64,000 nt of DNA from Aurelia coerulea. Taxonomy: Eukaryota > Cnidaria > Scyphozoa > Semaeostomeae > Ulmaridae. The stretch is taken from contig CM076949.1 of NCBI GenBank assembly GCA_039566865.1, forward strand, positions 186,001 through 250,000, read 5' to 3'. The position numbers and the translations under genes are program-made. Under the pieces are notes generated by a model. The model searched no databases. It was not told where the DNA came from and worked only from the letters and a program-made list of their open reading frames with translations. Shown piece after piece: positions 46,201 to 57,165 of the stretch; positions within the stretch are counted from its first letter, which is position 1, and every line of letters starts with the position of its first letter.

Positions 46201-49200
46201 TACCAATCATAGCTGTCATACACTTGCATTGTGTATCTCTTTGAATGATACTAAAGCTAACTAACAATTGAAACGATTTTTAAATTTCATTAGTCATTTT
46301 TAAACCAGGGGGTGCTCTCTCCTCGATTAGCCTAGCTACTGAGAGAGCTCCTCCTCAAGAAATTCCCATGCATACAATTCTCCTTATTTGTATTCAATTG
46401 ATCAGTATTGTTGTTGTGTGTTAGTTAAGTTAAATTTAGTTATAATAGTTTTCTTTTGTGTTTAATGTATTAATTATTTCAATATTGTATGTTGGTGGAA
46501 TTTTAAAATGATGAAACTGAGCCTCAAGTGCTTCTAGGCCTGAAATGTTTCACACAATCTGTTTCGTATTTTTGTTTACAGTAAAAAGGTTTATCTTGAT
46601 CTTACAGCATGCTGTATTTGAAATTGGTCATACATATTAAAATATGAGTAAAGAACTCCATTTATCCAAACTGCATATCATAAGAAATAAGAAAGATAGT
46701 AGTTTTAGATGGTATACATAACATTTACTTCAAATTTGATTATTTTTCAAGGATTTTCAATTGTAGTTGGGTTACGTTCTTTCTCAAACACCCTGTATTA
46801 CCATGTCTCTTGCTTATTTGTACCCTGTTTGGAAAACTACACAATGGTTGGAAAACGTGTTTCCTTTTTCAACTTTGTCTGCTGTCTGAATTTAAATAGC
46901 TATCTAGTTATGCCAGAAAAAGTAGCCAAGAACAGAAAACGACTACTGAGCCCTGTTTATGACGATGAATAGCAATACTGTACAGAATGAAAAATTTATG
47001 TAATTGATGGAAAATTAACTGGAAAAGAATTGAAATAAAATGCAACGAAAATTAGTTGATTGAGCTCCAGCATACAACATTTTAGTCTTTGCTCTTCTAA
47101 TGCAATAAAACAATTTCAACGAGTGCCTCCTCGTAAGAATAGATATCTTGCAGAAATTTGATCAGTTTAGTCAATAATGACAGATGAAAACTATTACACA
47201 AATTAAAATATGATTAAATTGAGTTAGTTTGTAATAAAATTTTAGCATGTTGAAAAAGATTGTTAATCAAATCACAGCAGACCTTCTATGTTTTGACTTA
47301 AGCGGGTGAAACATTGAATTTCATACGTATGCAATGAATATGCAAATACTCTTCTCATTAATTATGCATGATTATTCACATGAACAAGAATATGGCGCCT
47401 AAACGACAAAAAATGTGTCTTCAAAGAGCGAAAACTTCGAAAGAAAAGTGTCAACTAAAGTAATGTCACAAAGGATTGTTTATGAAAGGGCGGTCCCTTA
47501 ATATCATAAACATATGATCAGTCGATTTGAAGATGTCATGAAAAATTCTGTTATTTGCTGGTCAAAGAATCTGCCAAAGAAGAATTATAATCAGGAAAAT
47601 AATGAAGAGAATGAAGTAAAGATTTAGCTGTAGTTGAGCGTTCACTCATTTAAAAAGTATTGTGTTCGAAATTCGCGTTTGTGTATTCAATTTGTGTAAT
47701 TGTCTTCGAATCAACTTGAAACTCAAAGCAATCTGACCAATCAAATTAAAGTATTTAGTTTCGAAACACCCAGCTACCTATTAAAAATGTCGTTTCAGCT
47801 AGCTACCTATTCAAATACAGGGTGTCCCAAAAAGATTGTTCGACGTTTAATTAAATATTAAAAATAACGAAATACTGAACGGGCTTCATGGTAAGATAAC
47901 CACATTGCTGAGATTTTTAATTAGTTTTAGACACCAGAAGCTAGCAAATCGGCTAAATATTCACGGAGCTACGAGCTTTTGAAGATCAAGTTTGTGCGAA
48001 AGCTGAAACCAGACACCCCTAAACTTTTTTTCGTCACCCCTAAACTGCATATTTTGTAAAAGTAGAATCTCGTTCAATCAAAGCAAATCAAATGGAATTT
48101 AAAAACCACTGTCGATAAACTAGCTTTCCATAACATTGAATCAAGGTTGTGGATGCTGGAGGAATCCTGTTCAGCACAATTTGGAATTGCCCTGTCTCTC
48201 ATTGATCAAGTTTTCATTCCATGTTTTTAGATTCTTGCATTCTTAAGTAAATTTTGGCAACGGATACAAGAATTAAATATCTTTGGAAGTCCTATTTGGT
48301 TTGCCTGATATCAACGAGAGGTAAAACATTGAACAGTCTTCTTTTATCTTGATTTTGGGACGTCCTTTTGAAAAACAAGTCAGTTAGGGGCGTCTGGTTT
48401 CAGCTTTTGCACAAACTTGAACTTCAAAAGCTTGAAACTCCCTGAATTCTTAACGGATTCACAAAATTCTGGCGTCTAAAATTAATTGAAAATCTTAGGA
48501 ACAGGGCTATCTAGCCAGGAGCCTGTAAATTTTATCGTTATTTTTCAACATTTAATCAAACGTCGAACAATTTTTCTGCGACACCCTGTATGATCCCTTC
48601 CAGCAGGAACCTCTGGAGATGCTGAAAGTGCATGTCGATGGAGGCTGAATTAAATATTTTTTAGAAATCAAATTTGACGCCTTTTGTCTCGTTTTTTTCA
48701 AGCAAGAAATTATTAAACTGTACGCTGTATAGGCTGGGTGGCATGACAAAGTTGAAATGAATTGATTCAATTCTGTCGCATTGCCGCAATGAGGGCAAAA
48801 TTTTTCAAACAAAGGATTCAGGTCTAATTAAGACAAAGCGATTTGAAGCCTTTCACTCTTTGTTATTTTGATTTGATTGAGTGTACGTAGAGATCTGAAA
48901 TCTATTTTTTAGGAACGAAAATGGCTTTCTCTCTTTAGAAGCCTGAATCTTATGTTTTTCCCTCGCTCATTGTCGCACTTTGACGTTATCTGGAATGCGT
49001 ACGACACGATGGGAATCTGCTAACATTATGGAGATATTAAATGACTAGTTCTAGCTATTTACAAATAGGAATTCGACATTGATTCGAGATTTTCAAGAGA
49101 TTGATGCATAAGACTTCGATCCTGCTAGTTTTAATTCGAAGATGTACCATTTTATGAGCAAATGTCGTTCAAGCTACGCTTGCCAAAAATTGCGAAACAT

Positions 49201-52200
49201 TAGTGATACAAATATATATTACTCACCAAGGTTACCGTGGAAACAATTTTCTCACTGACAATGAGACTTGGAGATGTTGTTGCTGTTGTTGCTGAATCGA
49301 GCTCGGGAGGTGGCGGCCATATTGGTTGCTCAACTTCAACTTTGGTGTTTTCAGTAAATGTAGAAATTATTTCTTCAACTTTTTCGGCTGCATTTGTAAT
49401 CACTTCAACTTGCTTATTTTCCTCTTCTGTGATGATTGGTATTGGGGTTGGAGGTTTTGTGATTGTGGCCTAAATATAAACAAAGTGTACATCTAAGATA
49501 CGTCCCGAATGCGTTGTCAACAAGACTTCTTCATAACAGCTTTCAGGCAAAGGAGAAGACTTCAAGTTCAAATAACAGGTGATCGTAAAAAGGAGCTATC
49601 TAAACATCAGTGGCGCCGCCAGGATTTGTTATTGGGGGGGCGAAACAGAACGGGGTCTGGGGCGGAACCCGAGAAAAATTTTCCTGGACCACGCCCTCAA
49701 TGCGGCCAACGCCCCTTTTATAGGTTGACATAAAGATAAATGAATCTGTTGAAATGTCTGAAATAACACAAGTAGGGTGCCACAAATAGAAAATGACGTT
49801 CTACCGGCGACCGAACGACAAACTTCGGATTTCCAAACATTCTGCAACGAATCTAAAATGTCACTCCGTAATGGAATTATCGAAGGGCTGTCAAGTTCTC
49901 TCAGATTCAGAAATCTGAAGTATATGGTTTGTGAAAAAGAGGGCATCGGGACCAGCAGAATCTTCAAAGTTCAGCATACAATCAGGGGCGGATCTAGCCC
50001 GATTTTTTAATGAGTTCCCGTGATGAGATCGAAGGTGAGCGAAGCTAGGGGGGTGCGGGGGTACTCCCACGAGAAAATTTTTGCAGCCACGCCCTTTAGA
50101 TTGCCTTAAAATGCTATCAAATTTTTCTTAACTAATTAATAACTGATAAAATTTTGAAATGAAAAGCATCCCACCAAACCAATTTTGGACCTTCATATGA
50201 TCATAAGGCCTAAGTTTACCTCAAATGTTTCTCCTTCAGCCAGCCACATTTTGCCTTATTGACACATATAAGGGGCCTAGTTTGTAGCCCCTTATATAAG
50301 CGCAATTGAACAGATTTTGAAATCGTTTGTTATTTTCATCGCGAATCTCATTTTCATAATTATCGTAATTCTATTCTCAGAGACAAATCTATCTATGAAA
50401 TCTTGACTAAGTTCTCAAACTCATGTAAGTCACGTCAAATCCGCGACTGGATGAGGGGGTCTGGGGGCAAAGCCCCCCGGAACATTTTCGGGGACACGCC
50501 CTTTACTTTGGCTTAGAACACTTCTACCGATCACATGTTACCTGGTGGTGAAATAGAATTGTTGATCATTTCGTAACAGTTGTTTAAATTAGCATCCCCA
50601 GGAAACTATTTTTGTGAAAATATGATATTCTTTGGTTTAGAATGCATCCCATCTTTACCAGTGCCCAATTGAAAACTTTCATAATTAGGTAACAGTATTT
50701 TTATGAATTACCACCACAGGAAAATTTTTGCGCAAACAAACTATAATTTGTCCCAGAACGGTTCTAACAATCCAATTTGCCTGGCCTCAAAATTGCAACC
50801 TTGATAATTCTGTAATAATTTGTCTCGGAAATTTTTCAGAAATCCAACCTATACATTGGCTTAGAACGACTCTCCCAGTCACTTTCCATCATTTCTCCGA
50901 AAGAATCTTACCCTACTACCCATCCTATACAGAACTACTTTCTCCTCATTAGGTTTGTGAAAAAGATATTGACTTAGATCGTTCACAAGCTATGTTGTTG
51001 AGATGTGCAAGCTCGGAGGGCACATAGAACGGGGGTCTAGGGCCTTCGCGACCAGAAAAAAAATTCCGAGTCAGTGCCCTACAGATCGTTGGAAAATGCA
51101 ATAAGACAGCAAGATTGTACAAACCGATACTCACATTATAATTGCCAAAGATCATCGGCCTTACCCCCCCCCCCCCCAATAATTTTACACCGGAATTAGA
51201 CGAATTAGAAAAGTGGTCCTGGAGAATATTGGGGGGCGACCGCCCCCCCTTGCCCCCCCCTCCCGGCGCTTCTGCTAAACATATCTAACTGTTAAAAAGG
51301 ATCATGCATCGCTCGTTGTTCGTTATGATTACGAGGATAACACACTTATATTTTCAAGGAGAGGCATATATGTACCGGGTGTCCCAAAAAAGGTATACAG
51401 ATTTGGTTGACTCTAGCGGTGTTGATTTAGCTTTGATCAATGACTAATCACTCTCAAGATGTTCCTCGATAGTTAACTTGAACATAGATACCTCGTGTGT
51501 TGGTATTGGTGCTTTGAGAGCAGAAATATCAATCTTGAAAGCTCAACTTTGCATCCACCTGCAAACCAGAGCTTAGCCTCTTGGCCTTAGCAAGTTCCCC
51601 CAAAATTAATGAAAAATAACGAAATTGCCCAATGGGTGACTGGGGGGGGTGACTAGACTTATGACTTTTCGTCCCTTATTTCCCTGCGTTCCTTGATTTG
51701 CTGATATACTTTGGTAATAGGGACTCGTACCATTACTCTTGTAAAGTGGGCCCCCTTTAGGCCCATATGGAGTGGTTCCGTATTTACCAATCAAATTGCT
51801 AGAATTTAGTTTTCAACCAATAAGGAGGCGCTATTTAGATAGTTATTGTTGTTGCATACCAAAAGCGGTTACACGGCCTAGAGTTCTCGCAGCTGCGATG
51901 GATCTATTTTGTTTCTACAAAGGAAGATTACTGCTTGAAAGGTATATATTTTGCGAGTAGTAGGTCAGGAAAACATTATTTTTTGTACTAAAAGTTTGCA
52001 TTTCAATGTTTAAGCTCTTTAAACCAGAATTGAAGCGATTTTGTTGAGTGTACGAGAACTCCCGCTAGCTTAGGCCATTTTTAAACAGGGGGCCCACTTT
52101 ATAAGAGTAATGGTGTGAGTCCTTATTGAGCAAATGATATCTGCAAATCATAGAACCCAGGGAACCAAGAGACGAAAAGTCATAAGTCTGGGGGGTGATT

Positions 52201-52845
52201 TCTAGAAAACAAAATAACACAAGATCTAACATTGTTCAAATCTCATCAAGGCTATCGTTGATTTATATGCTGCCTTAAGAACTTGCTTAGGCCAAAAGAC
52301 TAGAGCTATGGTTTCCAGGAAAAGGCAAATTTGAGCCTCTAAGATTAACATGTTTGCAAACTTCCAATAACAACAAATGAGGTACTTATGTTCAAGTTAA
52401 CGATCGAGGACATCGAGGGACATTTTCAGAGTGATTAGACATTGATTGAAGCTAAATTCACATTGCTGGAGTCAACCAAATCCGTATACATTTTTTTGGG
52501 AAACCCGGTATTACCTGGAAAGATCCATTGAGTCTCAGAGCAGAGGTCTAGAATTTCAACACGTACATTTTGTGTATAAAAACATTGAATAATAAAAATA
52601 AAGCTTACAACTTCTTCTTTCACTTTCTTTACTTTTCCTTTACTCTTTTCAGCTTTGATAGCCTTTGGCTTTCTTGGGATTGAAAACGACTTTCTGGCTT
52701 TCGCTGTTTCACCATTTTGCAATTTGCTTGCTTTGGCAGCCAATGATTTACTTTCTCTTCTCCTTTTTGTTGGTGCAATTCCGACAATGATATTTGACTC
52801 ATCTTTATTTGTCAGTATGGCACCAGGTTTAATTGGCCCATCAGC
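36332..52845 (-). CDS. AUTS2/FBRSL1-family gene, 5' end not found
   Basis: This is a homologue of the AUTS2/fibrosin-like family, nuclear proteins that in vertebrates join a non-canonical PRC1 and recruit p300. Exons are 52845-52609, 49469-49227, 45592-45532, 42783-42364, 42082-41859, 39570-39496, 39051-38986, 38526-38355 and 37251-36332; every join is in phase, giving 805 codons to TAG. Diagnostic features are KPGKWCSLHVKIAHLI (vertebrate KPGKWCAMHVHIAWQI) and the His-Gln tract before PPFSSMVPPTG, as in AUTS2. The start is a lysine-rich tract (KSKGKVKKVKEEV); exon 4 has a Thr run; the last exon carries lineage-specific ESRLFG repeats. The upstream exon(s) with the start codon were not located, and an exon for the family DPRLTDPFRPML segment may be missing. 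Confidence 0.88.
37769..38250. mobile_element. Fold-back element, ~110-bp arms
   Basis: The left arm (37769-37880) and inverted right arm (38150-38250) share AAAAAGGTTGG, ATTGAATGGCTTGAA and CATAATTCT or near variants. It is non-coding, in an AUTS2-family intron. Confidence 0.6.
38355..38526 (-). CDS. AUTS2-family exon 8
   Basis: The acceptor is TTCATTGAAG, phase 0; the donor is ACTG|GTAAGT, phase 1. It encodes QAERTSHMNPEALIGNRGG and FHPSMRSHLSVSPKNV, continuing the K-A-Q-K-E of the previous exon. Confidence 0.85.
38986..39051 (-). CDS. AUTS2-family exon 7, signature KPGKWC exon
   Basis: These 66 bp encode KPGKWCSLHVKIAHLITKAQ plus KE, flanked by ATCTATAG and GAG|GTAATT, phase 0 at both ends. 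This is the most conserved block of the family and the main ground for the assignment. Confidence 0.93.
39496..39570 (-). CDS. AUTS2-family exon 6
   Basis: It runs from TTTTTTGCAG to CCG|GTATGA, 25 codons: YYGGMPYLPPVPGSTSHSHL then PKPVP. The proline-rich segment corresponds in position to vertebrate YPPAVSGIPPMIPPTG. Confidence 0.82.
39830..39970 (-). CDS. Possible alternative exon in the AUTS2-family gene
   Basis: After TTTTAAGCAG the frame reads DVSTTICESPTKQQEQPTWA and on to SYFH, then TGA. It enters in phase 0, but no convincing donor precedes the stop, so it would be an alternative 3' end or a chance frame. Confidence 0.25.
40330..41270. other. GC-richer non-coding island in an AUTS2-family intron
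   Basis: Base composition rises well above the surroundings (GCGGCGCCCGCGCGCAGCCC near 40565), with many runs of AAAATGGGG/CCCCAAAA type. No protein, tandem repeat or inverted ends were recognised. It may be an old element of unknown class. Confidence 0.35.
41859..42082 (-). CDS. AUTS2-family exon 5 with His-Gln tract
   Basis: The acceptor is CTTTCTTTTAG and the donor is CCC|GTAAGT. It encodes REIIRRESRSRSPKHHSEN, then a tract of alternating His and Gln residues, then FHPPFSSMVPPTGVFPPP. The vertebrate AUTS2 counterpart is an HQHTHQH tract followed by FPHAIPPTA. Confidence 0.9.
42364..42783 (-). CDS. AUTS2-family exon 4
   Basis: The acceptor is TGTATTTTACAG (two bases complete a codon) and the donor is AAAG|GTAATC, phase 1. 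It encodes PLSDFSINAIQGMRGSATVV, a seven-Thr run and a Ser/Thr-rich region ending SKSFISSLKG. I find no named domain. Confidence 0.85.
43674..43884. mobile_element. MITE, TTAAAGAG family, copy 4
   Basis: It runs from TTAAAGATTAAATTTCACCC to GGGTGACGATGACTCTTTAA, with AGGCCAAATTCAATGTTCT inside. It is in an AUTS2-family intron. Confidence 0.65.
45357..45488. mobile_element. CGCTAAAGATG palindromic MITE, second copy
   Basis: TTGCGCTAAAGATGATG and the inverted CGCCATCCTTAGCGCAA bound a hairpin (TTTACCATGA in both arms). It belongs to the same family as 2777-2911, with mutated TA flanks. It ends 44 bp past the exon at 45532, in the intron. Confidence 0.55.
45532..45592 (-). CDS. AUTS2-family exon 3 (small)
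   Basis: 61 bp run from TTTTTCTGACAG to CGTA|GTAAGT: VENKELTVCKEEAEKTPPPR plus one base. The phase bridges exon 2 (phase 0) and exon 4 (which needs one base), which supports it. The donor region is duplicated in tandem (TACGCGGAGGAGG twice). Confidence 0.78.
46022..46264 (+). pseudogene. Non-LTR retrotransposon C-terminal relic
   Basis: An 80-codon frame without a start reads YGLRSVRYFGAKCWNSIPVD followed by LKFSLSSFVAFVENSKPTFL. The YG..S..YFG.K.WN.LP pattern followed by a helix ending in K..FL is typical of the end of reverse-transcriptase ORFs of L2/CR1-like elements. No RT core remains nearby. Confidence 0.6.
47818..48588. mobile_element. Mariner-type fold-back element 2, TA target site
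   Basis: TA|CAGGGTGTCCCAAAAAGATTG and its inverted right end CACCCTG|TA bound 771 bp. The arms share TCGACGTTTAATTAAAT-like sequence, TCTGGTTTCAGCTTT and GAAGCTAG-type words. Confidence 0.75.
49227..49469 (-). CDS. AUTS2-family exon 2
   Basis: It runs from TTTATATTTAG to TTG|GTGAGT, 81 codons in phase 0. It encodes ATITKPPTPIPIITEEENKQ, then VEQPIWPPPPELDSATTATT. It is low complexity, with a WPPPPE motif and no named domain. Confidence 0.82.
49608..51274. mobile_element. hAT-like element with exact 8-bp target duplication
   Basis: It begins CAGTGGCGCCGCC and ends CGGCGCTTCTG; CTAAACAT flanks both sides (49600-49607 and 51275-51282), the 8-bp duplication expected of hAT transposition. The interior is degenerate ~120-bp repeats related to the 124-bp unit at 11090 (CTTTACTTTGGCTTAGAA at 50501, TACATTGGCTTAGAACGACT at 50851). 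A second start-like motif, CAGGGGCGGATCTAG, at 49983 may mark a nested element. No transposase was found. Confidence 0.82.
51375..52508. mobile_element. Mariner-type fold-back element 3 with nested palindrome
   Basis: TA|CCGGGTGTCCCAAAAAAGG and its inverted right end AAACCCGG|TA bound 1134 bp. Inner inverted pairs include GACTTATGACTTTTCGTC (51656/52170) and ATTACTCTTGTAAAGTGGGC (51733/52090). A relic of the same family is at about 54515-54640. Confidence 0.75.
52609..52845 (-). CDS. AUTS2-family exon 1 of those found (lysine-rich)
   Basis: The acceptor is TTTACTTTTTTAG and the donor is GTT|GTAAGC, 79 codons, phase 0. It encodes ADGPIKPGAILTNKDESNII, TKRRRESKS and KSKGKVKKVKEEV. KRRRES recalls the vertebrate AUTS2 RRKRRES segment. 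No upstream exon was identified. Confidence 0.8.
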
Positions 52846-53672
52846 CTAAAAAAGTAAATATGAAATATACTTTAATTTGGCCTGAAAATTGGTTGTTGAT
52901 AATGCACTAAAAATGAGATTCACGAAACGTGACTGTCATCAGTAAACTCCCCTGCAACTTAGATTGGAAGACATATTGATAGTCTACACTTTTGAGCATG
53001 CATTAAAAGAGAAGGATTGAGTTAAATTGAAAGTAGAACAGCTTTTTCAAACAGCAATTAGCTGTTAATAAAGTTGACAAGGTATCAAGCAGATCTGGAA
53101 GTATCAACAATAGATTTCTACGCAGCCAACACAATGTTTTGCTCTCTCTGTTTATTTGATTGAGCGCACACAGAAGTGTGAAATCTATCCTGCAAAAAGG
53201 CAAATCACTTTGTCTTTTCGTAAATTTGAATTTTCTGATTAAAACAGACCAACGATTATAAATGTTGTTTGTCAACCTGTTCAAACTCCTGTTCAAATCA
53301 TTAGGCCATCACAAAATCGTTATATGAGTTAAAGAACTTCATAGAAGAATTATTAAGTACAACATGTGCAATATTGTTGTCTTGTTTACATATCTGATCA
53401 AATACTTTCTAACTTTTATTTGCAGAAATAATCTATTGTCACAGGATGAAAAACACGAGTCGATAGCATCCTCTGTTGGTGTTTGTCAAACGGTCACACC
53501 TTAGCTTGTCCGTCGACTTTGTTTTCATGTTTCGGCTAAGGTTTAGTGAAAATTTGATGAATTTTAGTTTCGCTTGACGTTCATCTCTTGATGTAAATCA
53601 ACCTTCGATGACGTTTTATAACAGAATCAAGCTTTATTCTATTCAGAATTTCAGTGAGGTTTTTGTCCTTCA

Positions 53673-53760
53673 GCACAACACAACACAACACAACACAACA
53701 CAACACAACACAACACAACACAACACAACACAACACAACACAACACAACACAACACAACA
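53673..53760 (+). repeat. Microsatellite (CAACA)n, about 17 copies
   Basis: This is an uninterrupted pentanucleotide run of about 88 bp. Frames through it are artefacts. Confidence 0.95.
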
Positions 53761-54945
53761 CTTTCATCTTTAATACGACTGAGCTGCTGAGGGCGAGAGT
53801 GTGCCTTACTGGTTGAACACGAGCAAACTCCAGTCTGATATAAACAAAATCCTGCGGAAGATAAGCTGTAGACTCGATACAATTTACAGCTATCTGGGAT
53901 AAAATTGATCGTCTTTTCAGCCAACAACATGATTCATCTTTCGCAACCTTTTGCTTTAAATAGAACAAGCTTCAATTCAAACATGTTAAATACACTTTAA
54001 ATGTATAAGTGAGTAATTTACTTTTTTATTGTGAAGGGAACTTGTGCTTTGCAATGACTTTACACTTTCTTATTCAAATCGGCTTGTTTTGAATTGCATG
54101 TGATGCTATCAGTTAGAATCTTATGCTCGACAAAATAGTGCGCGAAAATATTATTGTCAAAGATTTAAAACACGAAATCCTTTGAAAACCATGACTTTGT
54201 TCACATTCATCAATAATTTAAGATCGGCTGAGTGTTTTAATCTCTCGACTGAGAAAATCGCAATTTTTCACAAGCTGTATACTTATAAATACGCTCATAT
54301 CTCTACCCTTCTCATATTCAAAAATCGACAATGAAGCTTTCACTGTAGGAAACCTAAGCGGCCTTTTAGTCTTTTGGCTTTAGCCGGATTGCGAGACGGG
54401 ATAACGAGGAAGCTTACCGTGCTTATATTCCTATTGGCTATTGCAACTTATCCATGAAGAGGCAAAGGAACTTTGCAATGCAGTTGCGCTCAGATGATGA
54501 TGAAAGTTTACTACAGATTTGGTTTGGGTTTAGCGATGCTAATTTAGCATTAATCAATAGCTAATCAACGTCAAAATAATCCTCGATAGTTAACTTGAAT
54601 ATAAATACCTAGTGCGTTGATATTTTCAGGTTACAATGCGTATCGTCAAATTGGTAGGAAACAAAGTAATACTGAGCTGCTGTAAATAAAACTTAAAGAA
54701 AGTAGCAACAGTTACAAAGATGAAATTCAGTTCAGGATACGCAGCTTTCGGATGAAATTTAATAAGTAAGAATGTGATTAAAATCATGTATTAGGGTTAA
54801 ACCAACAGATGTCGAGAAAGATTGTTGAGAATTCACTTCCAAATCCGATGAAACATATTTCAGTTTTATTCAAGTATTTTTTGTGACTAAGTATTTCAAT
54901 GAGTAGCCAAGAAGATGATTGAAGACGGCAGCAGCATTGTGTTGG

Positions 54946-54990
54946 GCATCGCATCGCATCGCATCGCATCGCATCGCATCGCATCGCATC
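54946..54990 (+). repeat. Microsatellite (GCATC)9
   Basis: Nine perfect copies of GCATC are followed by GACATC. Confidence 0.95.
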
Positions 54991-55338
54991 GACATCACTT
55001 CTTGAAAAATGAAATGAATACTAAAAGTGCGGATGAGCAACGAAAGAGATACAGACAAAAATTTGATATTCTTTTTAGCACACTGAGGCCTTTTAAGCTA
55101 TTACTATCATCAGAGTGTGACTGACAAACTGAACAGAACTTTTTTAAATGAATGTTGAGATTAAATGAATGAATGCTCATTATCTCGCATAACAACTTAT
55201 CTATGCAAGAAGGGAGTCAAGATTTCAAGAGCATGTCTTTTCGTCAGGTGTATGGGTTCGTGGGCGTTTCCCCTAAAAAATCTTAATGCTCTTCAACCAA
55301 TGTTACACATAATATCCATCATCCACCTTTCGTTACAG

Positions 55339-55470
55339 CTCTACCCAGGCCAACAATTTGTTTATTTGGAGCGGAATAAGCTACAGAATAGAGAAATAAT
55401 CTGTGACTTGTTCATGCAAACTTTTTCCAATGAAAGACAGCGAATCATTATTGAATATATCGAAGGATAA
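55339..55470 (+). CDS. Candidate terminal exon, unrecognised
   Basis: After TTTCGTTACAG the frame reads LYPGQQFVYLERNKLQNREI, ICDLFMQTFSNERQRIIIEY, IEG and TAA. The amphipathic helices look protein-like and faintly resemble an annexin repeat (R..II..L......RQ.I...Y), but no calcium loop is present. No upstream exon was found. Confidence 0.3.
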   Translation, partial: LYPGQQFVYLERNKLQNREIICDLFMQTFSNERQRIIIEYIEG

Positions 55471-56493
55471 AAACTGAACAGCAAGAAATGAAATTTAGTT
55501 TAATGAGACGGTTTTGCTCTTAATTGTGGATAAAGGCGAGAGGTGAGGACACCACAAAACTGCTCTGCTGGGATTATCACTCAAAAACCTCATTGTTTGT
55601 TAAATGAATATTTTTAAGTGGATTTAATCTTATTAATGTTTCGCTGTTATTATACTTCTTCTTTCTTTCCTTACTTGTGTTCCTCGTCTAGTCGAAAATC
55701 ACTCCTATCCCATCTACACGACGTTAGACATAAAATCTCCTACTTTATTGCGCTAGGTTTGCGAACATTTGCCCCTTATAACAAGGTTATTCTAAGACAA
55801 CTGAATTTGCGTGTTGGCCTTCAATAAGTTTTACCCTTTGTAAGCAACCTAATCCTTCTATTCTTGACTATAAATGTGGCTTGCGGCTTTATCCCACGAA
55901 AAACAGAACCTACCATGTCCTTTGGCTAAAGTCGCAGGGGTTGTTTCATAAAAGTGCGGCGCAGTTCCCTTAGATGCACTTTCAATTCGTCAATTGAAAT
56001 GAAGCACACAAACGAAACAACTTTGCATGAATTTCCTATCTGCACTGCACCACAAGCAACGTCTGCCAATGCATAGCAAGTACATAGCATGATGATTTAA
56101 ACATACTCCTTCCACTGCAACTAAAATCCGTGCAGTAAAGCCATGGGTCCCCCATGGGATAGCCTGCAGGCAGATGAGCACTCCTCTCTGCTGTGTAAAT
56201 ATGTGGTATGTTCTGCCATAAATGTAAGATTACACAGCTCGAGATAAATCTGTATTTCATCTTCACCTTGCCTTGCCCTTTTAACTATTCGTGGTAGCTC
56301 TGTTTAACTAGAGATCCACTTCCAGGCATTTCTAGCTGAATGAAACTGCATTGACCATTGATAATTCTTAACACATGTTCTTAACGAACTTGAAAGCTAA
56401 CCTAACGTACAACCCCAGCTTTTCTTTCTCCCCGCATTCCTTTCTCCGGCTGCGGAGTGGCGAAGAGCTGCCTTCGTGCCTTTGCATCATGCT

Positions 56494-56495
56494 TC

Positions 56496-56529
<34 letters not shown>

Positions 56530-56535
56530 TCAACA
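56494..56535 (+). repeat. (CAA)n trinucleotide run
   Basis: About eleven CAA triplets then CATCAACAA; on the plus strand it can read as polyglutamine following ATG at 56490. Confidence 0.85.
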
Positions 56536-56591
56536 ACTACAACCCACTGGTTTCGGCCCCGGTGGAGGCAAAGTTCTAGCAAAAAGATCCA

Positions 56592-56846
56592 ATGAAACGA
56601 AAGGATGCAGTGAAACAAAACAGACAGTGTAGACGTGTTGTTACAAACGATCAATGTGACGTCGGTAATCTAAATCTTGAAGATTTCGACTTTGAAAGAA
56701 TAACAGAAATCCTAGCACAACTTTTTGCAAAGAGAGATCAGAAGTTAATCATGGAATTAATTGCAATGAACCACTATCATGACGGCTGGATCGGGCTGGA
56801 TCATATCAACTTTGGTCTTAAAACAATGTATCATAGGCAGCCTTAG
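56592..56846 (+). CDS. Candidate small ORF or exon, unrecognised
   Basis: ATG at 56592 opens 84 codons: MKRKDAVKQNRQCRRVV, then NLNLEDFDFERITEILAQLF and AKRDQKLIMELIAMNHYHDG, with TAG at 56844. An AG at about 56627-56635 could make it an exon. The helical part is similar in pattern to the 55339 candidate. Function unknown. Confidence 0.3.
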   Translation: MKRKDAVKQNRQCRRVVTNDQCDVGNLNLEDFDFERITEILAQLFAKRDQKLIMELIAMNHYHDGWIGLDHINFGLKTMYHRQP

Positions 56847-57165
56847 GCCAGCTACTCCTATTATGGGCCGTTGGTTAACACGCCTGCCTTTTGAAGGCCT
56901 GCCTGCCTGCCTTATCAAGGCTGGCCTGCGATATCGAATATGGTGAGTTATTGGTTGTGGTATTACACATATATCATGTGGCTGTGGTATTGCACTCCAT
57001 CGTGGATTAATAACTGACCGATATGGGTTGGTGTCATCATGGTGTCATACTACAGTATGTTCATAAATCGTCATCATCAGCATCATTATCATCATCGTCA
57101 TCATCATCATCATCATTACAACAACAACAAACTAAACTGACTACACAGATTCGTTCTCTAGATCC

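Larger units (their letters stand above)
52846..55338. other. Non-coding stretch with pentanucleotide microsatellites
   Basis: No gene was recognised on either strand. It holds (CAACA)n at 53673-53760, a mariner-like relic near 54515-54640 and (GCATC)9 at 54946-54990. Missing 5' exons of the AUTS2-family gene may lie here or further right. Confidence 0.5.

Noticed and set aside
53651..53968. Val/Leu/Cys-rich frames on the minus strand
   Set aside because: Translation of the (CAACA)n microsatellite.
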